A stretch of DNA of 7,299 bases, taken from contig DSBB01000395.1 of NCBI GenBank assembly GCA_011046175.1, forward strand, positions 1 to 7,299, written 5' to 3'. The position numbers and the translations under genes are program-made. The notes under the pieces are model-generated. The model searched no databases. It was given only the letters and a program-made list of their open reading frames with translations, and had not been told where the DNA came from. Source of the stretch: Candidatus Hydrogenedentota bacterium (lineage in GTDB: Bacteria > Hydrogenedentota > Hydrogenedentia > Hydrogenedentales > CAITNO01). Every line of letters begins with the position of its first letter. The stretch's first letter is position 1. Positions 1 through 7,106 of this stretch are shown here, one piece after another.

Positions 1-348
1 GTGGTGTTTTTGGTGGGCGTGCCTCAGGAAGAGGGACAGGGGCAAAGTCAGGCTCAGGAAGGCGAACAGGAACAGCAGGAAGAACAACAAGCGCAACAGG
101 AGCAGGAATTGGGGCAAGAGGAAGGAGAAGGCGAGCAGGAGCAGCCGCAAACATCGGAAAAGCAGGAAGGCGAGAACGCCGGACGGGAGAATCAGGTTGA
201 GGAGGCGTCAGAGCAGGAGGGCGAGGCGCCTGAAGGGCTTGAAAATCTGGACGCTCTTCTCGAATCGTTGGAAGACATTGACAAGCGCGAACAGGTCGAG
301 GAACGCAACCAGCGCGACAGGATTGATTTCAAAGGGAACTGGTGGTAA
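1..348 (+). CDS. Bat-cluster protein, C-terminal end only (BatC-like or BatB/BatC fusion)
   Basis: This is the 3' end of a gene that begins before the window; the GTG at base 1 should not be taken as its start. The visible 115 codons open with a short hydrophobic stretch (VVFLVGV), then a long run made almost wholly of Gln, Glu and Gly (residues about 10-80), and end with a less biased segment (NLDALLESLEDIDKREQVEE) closing in GNWW. BatC proteins, and BatB proteins carrying a TPR tail, typically end this way: a Q/E-rich linker, then a short helix of the type 'LLEALE' and a charged, tryptophan-ending terminus. The call rests on that pattern and on position immediately before batD and batE. No TPR or von Willebrand A domain is visible, so BatC, a BatB/C fusion and another TPR protein cannot be told apart. 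The stop TAA shares its last base with the batD ATG, implying coupled translation. Confidence 0.6.
   Translation: MVFLVGVPQEEGQGQSQAQEGEQEQQEEQQAQQEQELGQEEGEGEQEQPQTSEKQEGENAGRENQVEEASEQEGEAPEGLENLDALLESLEDIDKREQVEERNQRDRIDFKGNWW
22..234. repeat. Low-complexity Gln/Glu-coding tract (purine-rich + strand)
   Basis: The + strand is a near-continuous mix of CAG, CAA, GAA, GAG and GGC codons, with very few T residues, encoding a disordered Gln/Glu/Gly linker. There is no fixed repeat unit, so this is compositional bias and not a true tandem array. It belongs to the bat gene that ends at 348. Such tracts are common between the TPR part and the C-terminus of BatC-type proteins. Confidence 0.75.
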
Positions 349-2117
349 TGCGTTGTTATGTTGTTTACATAGCGTTGGCCGCATGGCTTGCCTTGAATGC
401 GCACGCCCAAAGTCCGGTATCCGCAGATGTATCGTCCCGGCGCGTCACGGTAAATGAGGTTTTTACCATCATTATCGGCGCCAATGGCAGCGATGTGAAG
501 GAACCGGATATGAGCGGCGTCGCCGAAGCGGGCATTGTTGTGGGCGCGCCGTCTCATCAGTCGCAAACGAGCATACGAACAATACAGGGGAAAACCACCA
601 TGATGCAGTCGCGCACATGGCGGTTTCCCGCTTCCATAGCTAATGAGGGAACCTATACCATACCGCGTATTCCCGTTGTGGTGGATGGGCGCGAATATCT
701 CACGCAACCGATGACCGTTGAGGTGACGCGAACTGTTGAAATGGGCGCGCGCCCCCCCCATGATACCGCGGAACTTACCATAGACGATTTGGCGTTTGTG
801 CGTGCCATCGTCAGCAAAAGCAATGTGTATCAGGGGGAGCCAATCTTGTTGAAGCTCCGTTTTTACACGCTTGATCAATATTATGTCAATGTGGAAACGC
901 CCCGCGCGTGGCCGTTCCCTGAAACGGAAGGTTTTTATTTGGGGGTGCAATGGCAACAGAATGTGACCGAACAATATGCGGGACGCAATTATCGCATTAC
1001 GGAAATCAATCAGGCGCTGTATCCCGCCATGCCCGGCGAACTGACCATTGGCGCATGGCAATGGCAGGGCGGCGTGCGCTGGTACGATGCGCGCCGCAGA
1101 CCACAGACGGCGGCGCGTATGTTTGCCACTGAGCCGGTGCGAATCACCGTGTCGCCATTGCCGCCGCGTCCGGCAAATTTTACCGGCGCAGTGGGCTTAT
1201 TCCGTATGAATGTGCAGCTTCCTGAGAAGCAATGGACGCAGGGAACGCCTGTGAGACTTTCGGTGACCATTCTCGGCGAGGGTAATCCGAACACCATTGG
1301 CGCTCCAACCATGCCGGAGATGCCCTGGGCGCACATATCCGATCCGGAGGTGGAAACGCATCAACAGGAAAACAGTATGGAAGTTACCAAATCCTTCTCG
1401 TATCTCATTACACCGCTGGATGCGGGCGAGCAGGTTGTTCCGCCGGTCGAATTCACCTATTTTTCGCCCATTCACAAGGACTATAAGACAGAACGTTTTC
1501 GCGAAATACCGGTTGTTGTTCAACCTGCGGCGGACAACAATACCTTTGTTGCCATAGGCGGCTCGGCCGAGGAACAGCGCCGACGGATTGCCGTTTTTGA
1601 CGGCGACATGCTGCCCATTATCACGGACGCGCAGGCGCTTGCCGTAAACATGCAGTGGAAAACGGCGCGCCTTAGCACTTTTGCCCTTGTCAGTCCATTG
1701 ATGCCGCTGATGTTGCTGCTTGTGACGCAATCTCTTCTCAAGCACTGGAGACGATTAACACAGGATCGCAGTTATAAGAGGCGCTACTACGCCAAAACAA
1801 AATGTTTGACGGCAATTTCCGAGGCGCCGCGAGGTCAAGACCCTACGGAGACGTTGTATCGCGCCATCAATGGTTTTGTAGGCGATATGCTGGACATAAA
1901 CGGCGCGGGACTCACCTCGTCAGAAGTGGAGACGTTGTTGCTTGAACGCAATGTTGATGCGGAAATCACGGCGGTGCTTGTCCGTGTGCTGAAAGCGTGT
2001 GAGCGGGCGCGTTATGCCGGTCGCACCTCGACGGATGAAGAAGTAAATGCGCTCTGTGATACGGCAAGTGACATTGTTGATCGTTTGCACGCCTGCCTGC
2101 AGGAGAAGCGGTCATGA
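348..2117 (+). CDS. batD: BatD family protein (periplasmic, membrane-anchored)
   Basis: This is a predicted 589-residue BatD-type protein of the Bacteroides aerotolerance cluster, anchored in the inner membrane with a large periplasmic part. Its biochemical role is unknown; Bat proteins are thought to form an envelope complex with a MoxR-type ATPase. Residues 1-20 form a signal peptide ending AHA|Q. Repeated beta-sandwich-like segments follow. The first carries the BatD pattern of a VSSRRVTVNEVF strand, 'TWRFPASIANEGTYTIPRIPV' (about residues 95-115) and 'YLTQPMTVEVT'; later ones include YQGEPILLKLRFYT and TQGTPVRLSVTILGEGN. One membrane helix lies at about 445-463 (PLMPLMLLLV), followed by a cytoplasmic helical tail of about 125 residues. 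ATG 348 overlaps the previous stop (TAATG) and gives a clean signal peptide; a GTG at 342 in the same frame is a less likely start. The gene overlaps batE by four bases (ATGA). A C8 run at 752-759 is in frame. Confidence 0.88.
   Translation: MRCYVVYIALAAWLALNAHAQSPVSADVSSRRVTVNEVFTIIIGANGSDVKEPDMSGVAEAGIVVGAPSHQSQTSIRTIQGKTTMMQSRTWRFPASIANEGTYTIPRIPVVVDGREYLTQPMTVEVTRTVEMGARPPHDTAELTIDDLAFVRAIVSKSNVYQGEPILLKLRFYTLDQYYVNVETPRAWPFPETEGFYLGVQWQQNVTEQYAGRNYRITEINQALYPAMPGELTIGAWQWQGGVRWYDARRRPQTAARMFATEPVRITVSPLPPRPANFTGAVGLFRMNVQLPEKQWTQGTPVRLSVTILGEGNPNTIGAPTMPEMPWAHISDPEVETHQQENSMEVTKSFSYLITPLDAGEQVVPPVEFTYFSPIHKDYKTERFREIPVVVQPAADNNTFVAIGGSAEEQRRRIAVFDGDMLPIITDAQALAVNMQWKTARLSTFALVSPLMPLMLLLVTQSLLKHWRRLTQDRSYKRRYYAKTKCLTAISEAPRGQDPTETLYRAINGFVGDMLDINGAGLTSSEVETLLLERNVDAEITAVLVRVLKACERARYAGRTSTDEEVNALCDTASDIVDRLHACLQEKRS
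752..759 (+). repeat. C8 homopolymer inside batD
   Basis: Eight consecutive C residues lie within the codons for Ala-Arg-Pro-Pro-His-Asp in the linker after the first beta-sandwich segment of BatD. The frame is intact here. A gain or loss of one base would truncate the protein before the membrane helix, so the tract is a possible slippage site. Nothing in the sequence shows that slippage occurs. Confidence 0.9.
2101..2105 (+). promoter_or_regulatory. Shine-Dalgarno of batE inside batD
   Basis: AGGAG lies inside the last codons of batD, eight bases before the batE ATG at 2114. It supports this start over the in-frame ATG at 2120. Together with the ATGA overlap, it suggests that batE is translated by coupling to batD. 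Confidence 0.75.
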
Positions 2118-2863
2118 ATATGGTACTTCTCGTCATCATGCTGTCTTCCTTGTCCGGGGACGGCGCGGATATTTTTGATCAGGCCAACGAAGCCTATTAT
2201 CAGGGCGACAACATCCGGGCAATCGCGGGTTACGAAAGGTTAATCTCGGAATTCGGCGTTAAAAGTCCGGCGCTTTTCTATAATCTCGGCAATGCCTGGT
2301 TCAAGGAGGGGCGTTTGGGAAAGGCCGTATTATACTATGAGGCGGCGCTGGCGCTTGATCCGCGCTTTGATGCCGCATCGAAGAACTTGGAAACTGTCCT
2401 GAAAAATACCAAACGGCATTTGCCTGCGCCTGACCGAAATGAACTTAACCGGGGGGCGTTCCTCCATTATTATCCCTTTACGCCCATGCAAAGCCTGCTG
2501 CTGACTCATGCCGCATTGGCTGCGGCGCTGGTGTTGTTGTTTGTGTGTTACCGGCGGGGAACGCCGCGGGTTAAGTGGCTGTACCGTTTTTCACTTGTGT
2601 TCGCCGCAGTTTTTTTTGCTCTTACCGTCGGCTCAAATCTTGCCGCGCGCAACGCGCCGAAACTTGCGGTGACTGTTCGGGACGAGGCGCCGGTTTATTT
2701 CAGCATGAATGAACTGGAATCGCCCAGATTTTTGTTATATGAAGGTGATCGCGTGCTGATAGACAGGATTGAAGGTGATTGGGCGCGCGTATATGCCTAC
2801 GGCGGCGAACGCGGTTGGACGCGGAAGGACAATACGGGTATAGTGGAATATAGCGGAATTTAA
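2114..2863 (+). CDS. batE: BatE family protein (TPR, two membrane helices, SH3-like domain)
   Basis: This 249-residue protein has the full BatE domain order. A hydrophobic N-terminus (residues 1-14, signal peptide or anchor) is followed by two TPR-like repeats at about 18-50 and 52-85. The second contains the characteristic YNLGNAWFKEGRLGKAVLYY and ends ALALDP. Two membrane helices at about 126-146 and 156-175 follow, then a bacterial SH3-like domain at about 184-245 (LAVTVRDEAPVYFS, LYEGDRVLI, GDWARVYAYGGERGWTRKD). TPRs mediate protein contacts, and SH3-like domains in envelope proteins often bind peptides or cell wall. With its ends outside the cytoplasm, the protein probably works with BatD in the Bat complex; its exact function is unknown. 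The start is set by AGGAG at 2101-2105. A T8 run (2610-2617) lies in the second helix. The next gene starts 56 bases downstream. Confidence 0.88.
   Translation: MNMVLLVIMLSSLSGDGADIFDQANEAYYQGDNIRAIAGYERLISEFGVKSPALFYNLGNAWFKEGRLGKAVLYYEAALALDPRFDAASKNLETVLKNTKRHLPAPDRNELNRGAFLHYYPFTPMQSLLLTHAALAAALVLLFVCYRRGTPRVKWLYRFSLVFAAVFFALTVGSNLAARNAPKLAVTVRDEAPVYFSMNELESPRFLLYEGDRVLIDRIEGDWARVYAYGGERGWTRKDNTGIVEYSGI
2610..2617 (+). repeat. T8 homopolymer inside batE
   Basis: Eight consecutive T residues encode part of AAVFFAL in the second membrane helix of BatE. The frame is intact. It is a potential slippage site, but T-runs are also expected in membrane helices because Phe is encoded by TTT and TTC. 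Confidence 0.9.
2815..2844 (+). promoter_or_regulatory. Possible sigma70-type promoter for glnD
   Basis: TTGGAC (2815-2820), an 18-base spacer and TATAGT (2839-2844) resemble a housekeeping promoter. The -10 matches five of six consensus bases and the -35 three of six. It lies inside the 3' end of batE and would start a transcript near base 2851, giving glnD a leader of about 70 bases that contains the hairpin at 2877-2895. The match is modest and could be chance. Confidence 0.3.
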
Positions 2864-2876
2864 CGGATAAACGCTT

Positions 2877-2895
2877 ACGGACAAAATCAGTCCGT
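2877..2895 (+). other. Small hairpin in the batE-glnD gap
   Basis: ACGGAC (2877-2882) and GTCCGT (2890-2895) form a perfect 6-bp inverted repeat around the 7-base loop AAAATCA. There is no T-run after it, so it is not a good intrinsic terminator. It could be a leader structure or an RNA-processing point between the bat genes and glnD. The rest of this 56-base gap shows only a weak Shine-Dalgarno. Confidence 0.4.
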
Positions 2896-2902
2896 CGCGC
2901 AT

Positions 2903-2908
2903 GGAGAG
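2903..2908 (+). promoter_or_regulatory. Weak Shine-Dalgarno of glnD
   Basis: GGAGAG lies 11 bases before the ATG at 2920, slightly further than usual. No other ATG, GTG or TTG in the same frame exists upstream back to the end of batE, so 2920 is the only sensible start in this region. The modest site suits a regulatory enzyme made in small amounts. Confidence 0.5.
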
Positions 2909-2919
2909 ATGGCGTTGTA

Positions 2920-5622
2920 ATGACGGTAACGACAGTGGACATAGCGGAATTGAGCCGACTGGCGCGCGAAGATATTGGCGCCTTTCGGGCCGTGCCCCGC
3001 GCAACATGCATTACCGTGGTGCGCGAGTACGCGCAGATGCGACGCAATGAGATTCGGGCGCGACATGACGCGGCAGAGTCGGGCAGCGCCACATTGCGAC
3101 ATCTGACCCAACTCTGTGATGATGTGGTTCGCGTTGCCGCAACTTTCGCCGTGGCGCATACGACCAATCCACAACGCATTATGCAGCAAATTGCCGTGTG
3201 CGCGCTTGGAGGCTACGGGCGACGGGAAATGAGCCCTTATTCTGATTTGGACATTTCGCTTGTGCTGGACAATGCGCTGACGGCGGACGTTGAAACGCTT
3301 AACGCTTTCCTGCTTCCTTTTTTCTGCGATATTGGTTTCAAAGCCGGGTATACGTTGCATACGGTGCGCGAGGCGGTGGCGCTTGCCGCCGCCGATCCCC
3401 AAGTGTTCACCACCTATTCGCAAGCGCGGCTCATTCACGGCGACAATACAACTTTTGGCCGGCTGAAACTGTTGCTGGCCGATCTGGACATGGTTAATCG
3501 GGAGGCGGTGCTCGCGTACGTGCGCCGCCGCGAGCATCCCGAATTGTTGCCTCCGGAACACCGCGATCTCTATGCCCTCGAGCCCAATATCAAGGAGAAT
3601 GCCGGCGGATTGCGCGATTTCCACGCGGGCTTGTGGATGATTATGCTGATGCAGGGGGCGCTGTCGTTGGATGAGCTTGCCCAGGGCGGTTACATTACCG
3701 CCGTCGAGCATCTCGAGCTACTTGAGGGACTCGATTTCCTGTGGCGCATCCGCAATGAGCTGCATTTTCACACGGGCCGCGAAGAAGACCAGTTGACCTT
3801 TTCTTTGCAGAAACATGTTGCCCGTGCGTTCGGGTACGGCGACAGTCCCCAGTCTGTGGCGCGGTTTATGGAAGACTACTACAACGCGGCCTGTCATGTT
3901 CGCCGTTTCCTGCAAATTGCGGCGCGCATTTGCGATCAGCCGTCCATGGCGCGGCTTTTCGAGCAACAGAAAACGGAGCGTTCCCAGTTTACCGTGTATC
4001 AGTATCAGCATCAGCTGTGTGTTGATCCGTCCGACAAGAACTGGTTTGCAGAGAATCCTGCGCGCATGATGGAGGTTGTTTGGGAAAGCGCGCGGCGCGC
4101 CGTGCCGCTAAGTTTGGCGACATCACACTGGCTGTCGAACAATCTTGGGTTGGTGAATGAAGAGTTTCGCACCAGCGACGCGGTGCGCCATTATTTTCTT
4201 GCAATATGCAAACGGCCCATGAAGGCGGGCGCCGCGTTGCGCGAAGCGGCCCGGGCGGGGCTGCTTGCCGCATATATTCCGGAGTTCGGCGCGGTGCGCG
4301 GCGTCATGCGTTATGAAGATTTTCACAGTTATCCCGTTGACGAGCACACGCTGCGCGCCCTCGAGGCGCTCGCAAATTTGTCCGACGCCGCCGTGCCCCT
4401 TTCGGACATCCTATATCGCGCCCTTGAGCGGGTGCGCGAACCCCACGTGCTGGTGTTGAGCATTTTGTTTCACGATTTGGGCAAGGCAGCGGGAGAAGTG
4501 CATATAGAAGAAGGCGCGCGCATTGCCCAGGCCGTTGCGCAACGGATTGGTCTTGACGAATACGAGACGGAACAGATGGCGTTGCTTGTCAGGCATCATC
4601 AGGCCATGTCGGATATCGCATTTTACCGCGATACGGATGAGCTGGAAACGATTGCTGCTTTTGCCGCCTTGATCAAGAATGATGATTTGCTCCGAATGCT
4701 GTTGTTGATCACGTATGCCGATCTCAGCGCCGTGGGCCCCAACGTTTACAATGAGTGGAAAGGCGCGCTGCTGTTAAAGCTTTTTCTGAGAACTGAGCGC
4801 ATGTTGACAGGGCGCGATGCGGACAATGTTGACCAGGCTTTCACGGCGCCAAAAATTGCGCGCATACGCGAACTGGCCGGTGATATTCCGCCTGCTGAGC
4901 TGGATGGTTATCTGGATGAACTTGGGGAGCGTTATCTATTGGGATATACGCCCGAACAAATCATAGAGCACGTCGGATGCCTGGCGGAGGCGCGGCGGAC
5001 AGGGCTTGCCACGCGCTGCATCGAGCGCGCCGAGTTGGGCGTGAGTGAGTATGTGGTATGCACACGGGACAGGCATGGCCTTTTTGCTGAAATTGCGGGC
5101 GCCTTCTCGTCGCAATTGATCAATGTGCGCAACGCGGCGTTGTTCACGCGTGAGGACGGCTGGGTGGTGGACAGTTTTCTTGTGCATAACGCCACAAGCG
5201 GCAGGCCGCTCACGGAAAACGAAACGGCCGGGGTAACGCATGTGCTCGAGGACGTGATCCAGCGCGGCGTCGCCATCAGCAAATATGTAGACAAAGCGCG
5301 AAAGCGGTTGTTTGCCTTGACGCGTTCCGCCGTTCCGGTGCGTCCGTCGGTGGAGTTCGACAATGATGCGTCGCGAACGGACACCGTGATTGACATTGTC
5401 GCGGGCGACCGCACCGGATTGCTTTATGATATTGCCCATACCCTTTCGGAGATGGGCATGGATTTTAATGCGGCTCATATTGTGACGGACGTGGGCCGGG
5501 CGCGTGACGCCTTTTATGTCCGTATGAATGATCGGAAACTGGAAGACGGCAAACTGAAAGAATGGGCGGCGCGGCGGTTGTATGAGGCTATTGCCGGACC
5601 CGCGTTGCTCGAAAAACCATAA
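2920..5622 (+). CDS. glnD: [Protein-PII] uridylyltransferase / uridylyl-removing enzyme
   Basis: GlnD is the cytoplasmic nitrogen sensor. It transfers UMP from UTP to a PII protein when glutamine is low and removes it when glutamine is high, so PII can adjust glutamine synthetase and nitrogen gene control. At 900 residues it is near the usual family length (about 890). The nucleotidyltransferase core shows GGYGRREMSPYSDLD at residues 97-111, with Gly97-Gly98 and the metal-binding Asp109/Asp111, and a later KENAGGLRDFH motif (about 226-236). The HD hydrolase domain (about 470-600) keeps His476 in VDEH, His518-Asp519 in FHDLGKA and the RHH motif at 558-560. Two ACT domains follow: about 711-775 (CTRDRHGLFAEIAGAFS) and 822-890 (AGDRTGLLYDIAHTLSEMGM). 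All motifs for both activities are present. No PII gene is in view. The stop overlaps the htrA Shine-Dalgarno (TAAGGAG), so the two genes are probably co-transcribed. Confidence 0.95.
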   Translation: MTVTTVDIAELSRLAREDIGAFRAVPRATCITVVREYAQMRRNEIRARHDAAESGSATLRHLTQLCDDVVRVAATFAVAHTTNPQRIMQQIAVCALGGYGRREMSPYSDLDISLVLDNALTADVETLNAFLLPFFCDIGFKAGYTLHTVREAVALAAADPQVFTTYSQARLIHGDNTTFGRLKLLLADLDMVNREAVLAYVRRREHPELLPPEHRDLYALEPNIKENAGGLRDFHAGLWMIMLMQGALSLDELAQGGYITAVEHLELLEGLDFLWRIRNELHFHTGREEDQLTFSLQKHVARAFGYGDSPQSVARFMEDYYNAACHVRRFLQIAARICDQPSMARLFEQQKTERSQFTVYQYQHQLCVDPSDKNWFAENPARMMEVVWESARRAVPLSLATSHWLSNNLGLVNEEFRTSDAVRHYFLAICKRPMKAGAALREAARAGLLAAYIPEFGAVRGVMRYEDFHSYPVDEHTLRALEALANLSDAAVPLSDILYRALERVREPHVLVLSILFHDLGKAAGEVHIEEGARIAQAVAQRIGLDEYETEQMALLVRHHQAMSDIAFYRDTDELETIAAFAALIKNDDLLRMLLLITYADLSAVGPNVYNEWKGALLLKLFLRTERMLTGRDADNVDQAFTAPKIARIRELAGDIPPAELDGYLDELGERYLLGYTPEQIIEHVGCLAEARRTGLATRCIERAELGVSEYVVCTRDRHGLFAEIAGAFSSQLINVRNAALFTREDGWVVDSFLVHNATSGRPLTENETAGVTHVLEDVIQRGVAISKYVDKARKRLFALTRSAVPVRPSVEFDNDASRTDTVIDIVAGDRTGLLYDIAHTLSEMGMDFNAAHIVTDVGRARDAFYVRMNDRKLEDGKLKEWAARRLYEAIAGPALLEKP

Positions 5623-5626
5623 GGAG
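5621..5626 (+). promoter_or_regulatory. Shine-Dalgarno of htrA overlapping the glnD stop
   Basis: AAGGAG shares its first two bases with the glnD stop codon TAA and lies eight bases before ATG 5635. This ideal spacing selects ATG 5635 over the in-frame TTG at 5629, which is only two bases from the site. The overlap suggests translational coupling of the protease to glnD. Confidence 0.85.
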
Positions 5627-5634
5627 ACTTGGTT

Positions 5635-7068
5635 ATGAGAAGAACAACAAAAGGATGGCTGATCTTATCGGCGGCGCTTGCCCTGTGTTTGGGAGCGGCT
5701 GAAGCGCAGGCGCAGGATGTGTCCCTGTTGCGCGAGATTCAGGACGGGTTTGTGCAACTCCACGAACGGTTGCGTCCTGCCGTGGTCAATATTGACGTTC
5801 AGGGCAAGGCCGAGGAACTCGACATGACGCCCTTTGGTCCGATGGAGGACCTGTTTCGGTTTTTCAACGTGCCCATGCCCCAGGAGCGCCCAAGGATGCA
5901 GCAGCCGCGTCCCCGCGGAACGGGCAGCGGGTTTATTTACGACGCTGACGGTTACATCATCACCAACAACCATGTGGTTGAAGATGCGGAGCGCATCGTG
6001 GTCCGGCTGCACAACGGCAGGGAATTCGAGGCGGAGGTTATCGGCACGGACCCGGAGACGGATATCGCCGTAATTAAAATTAACGCGGATGAGACGTTGT
6101 ATCCGCTGAAACTGGGCGATTCCGACAAGGTAAAAGTGGGGGAATTTGCCATTGCTATAGGCAGTCCGCGCGGGTTTGAAGGGTCTGTCTCCTTTGGCCA
6201 TATCAGCGCGCTTGGGCGTGAGGGGCTTCGCGGCCTCGCCATGCAGGGGCTGACCTTTCAGAACTTGATACAGACCGACGCCGCTATCAATCTGGGCAAC
6301 AGCGGCGGGCCCTTGTGCAACATTGACGGTGAAGTCATCGGCATTAACACGGCCATTGTGTTTGGCGCCAATTCCATCGGATTTGCCATTCCCATCAATA
6401 CGGCGAAACAGACCGTGCCCGTGCTTATCAGCGAGGGCAAGGTGACCCGGGGTTATCTGGGTGTTTCGATAGACGACGCCAAGAATTACTCAGATGTTGA
6501 ATCGCTCGGACTTCCGGATGAAAATGGCGCGGTAGTGCGACAAGTGCAGCCCGGGACTCCGGCGGAAGAGGCGGGACTGAAGACGTATGATGTGGTGCGC
6601 AAGATAGACGGCTATCCTGTCACGACCGCCAGTGAAATGGTGCGGAAGATTTCCTCTTATGCGCCGGGCTCCAAAGTGACTCTCGAAATCTGGCGCGATA
6701 AAAAAGCTGTTGAAGTGAAGGTAACCCTTACTGAACGCGATTTGCTTCTTGGCAAGGCCGGGCAGGAGAAATCGGCGCTGGGCATCAAGGTGCGCGATCT
6801 TACGCCCGGCATTCTTGAGCGGCTCGGCATAGGCGCCGAAACCAAGGGCGTGGTGGTTACGGAAATAGAAGTGGGCAGTCCCGCCGAAGACGCGCGTCTT
6901 TTGGAAGGCGATATTATTATCGAGGTGGCGCAGCAGCCCGTCTCCAATGCCGTCGAGTTCCTCAAATTGATGGAAGAAAACGCGGAACCGGGCAAGGCGT
7001 TGCTCATTCGCTATGTGCGGGGCAACAACGACCCTGATATTACCATCATCCGTGTGCCACGAAAATAG
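5635..7068 (+). CDS. degP: HtrA/DegP family periplasmic serine protease (two PDZ domains)
   Basis: This 477-residue protein is a trypsin-like protease of the HtrA/DegP/DegQ family that degrades or refolds damaged envelope proteins. Residues 1-26 form a signal peptide (basic MRRTTKGW, hydrophobic core, AQA|Q), so it acts in the periplasm. The protease domain has all three catalytic residues: His113 in TNNHVVEDA, Asp143 in DPETDIAVIKI and Ser223 in NLGNSGGPL. The residue before GNSGG is Leu, where relatives often have Pro or Arg; this is outside the triad and should not abolish activity. A loop near residues 60-90 (DLFRFFNVP, then Gln/Pro/Arg-rich) matches the LA regulatory loop. PDZ1 spans about 273-365 (GYLGV ligand-binding loop) and PDZ2 about 382-470 (LGIKV). 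Two PDZ domains fit DegP or DegQ rather than DegS; DegP and DegQ cannot be separated here. The gene starts 12 bases after glnD and is followed by a strong hairpin. Confidence 0.95.
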   Translation: MRRTTKGWLILSAALALCLGAAEAQAQDVSLLREIQDGFVQLHERLRPAVVNIDVQGKAEELDMTPFGPMEDLFRFFNVPMPQERPRMQQPRPRGTGSGFIYDADGYIITNNHVVEDAERIVVRLHNGREFEAEVIGTDPETDIAVIKINADETLYPLKLGDSDKVKVGEFAIAIGSPRGFEGSVSFGHISALGREGLRGLAMQGLTFQNLIQTDAAINLGNSGGPLCNIDGEVIGINTAIVFGANSIGFAIPINTAKQTVPVLISEGKVTRGYLGVSIDDAKNYSDVESLGLPDENGAVVRQVQPGTPAEEAGLKTYDVVRKIDGYPVTTASEMVRKISSYAPGSKVTLEIWRDKKAVEVKVTLTERDLLLGKAGQEKSALGIKVRDLTPGILERLGIGAETKGVVVTEIEVGSPAEDARLLEGDIIIEVAQQPVSNAVEFLKLMEENAEPGKALLIRYVRGNNDPDITIIRVPRK

Positions 7069-7106
7069 ATGATTCATACGAGACGTCTGTTCGGTTCGCC
7101 TTGACA

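Noticed and set aside
342..347. GTG at 342 as the batD start
   Set aside because: It adds only Met-Val before an ATG at 348 that overlaps the previous stop and gives a normal signal peptide. The GTG cannot be strictly excluded.
192..1061. 289-codon open frame on the - strand, antisense to the bat tail and batD
   Set aside because: It lies opposite two well-supported coding regions, its translation is rich in Arg, His and Cys with no recognisable domain, and it is explained by the codon bias of the + strand genes.
2901..2919. ATG at 2901 as an alternative glnD start or small gene
   Set aside because: It is out of frame with glnD and would read through the conserved glnD N-terminal region in the wrong frame. 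The ATGGAGAG context is better explained as the glnD Shine-Dalgarno.
2850..2951. 11-base direct repeat ATAGCGGAATT at 2850-2860 and 2941-2951 flanking the batE-glnD gap
   Set aside because: Both copies lie in coding sequence (the end of batE and the start of glnD). An isolated 11-base match could mark a recombination scar or duplication, but there is no further similarity around it, so coincidence is more likely.
2887..3711. 274-codon open frame on the - strand opposite glnD
   Set aside because: It is entirely opposite the conserved nucleotidyltransferase domain of GlnD, with no domain or Shine-Dalgarno support. It is a shadow of the third-position GC bias.
7081..7088. Perfect 8-base palindrome AGACGTCT after htrA
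   Set aside because: It is short, occurs once, and has no loop or flanking partner. It is probably chance and not an operator.
7101..7106. Perfect TTGACA resembling a -35 box
   Set aside because: At 16-18 bases downstream there is only the GC-rich terminator stem and no -10-like sequence.
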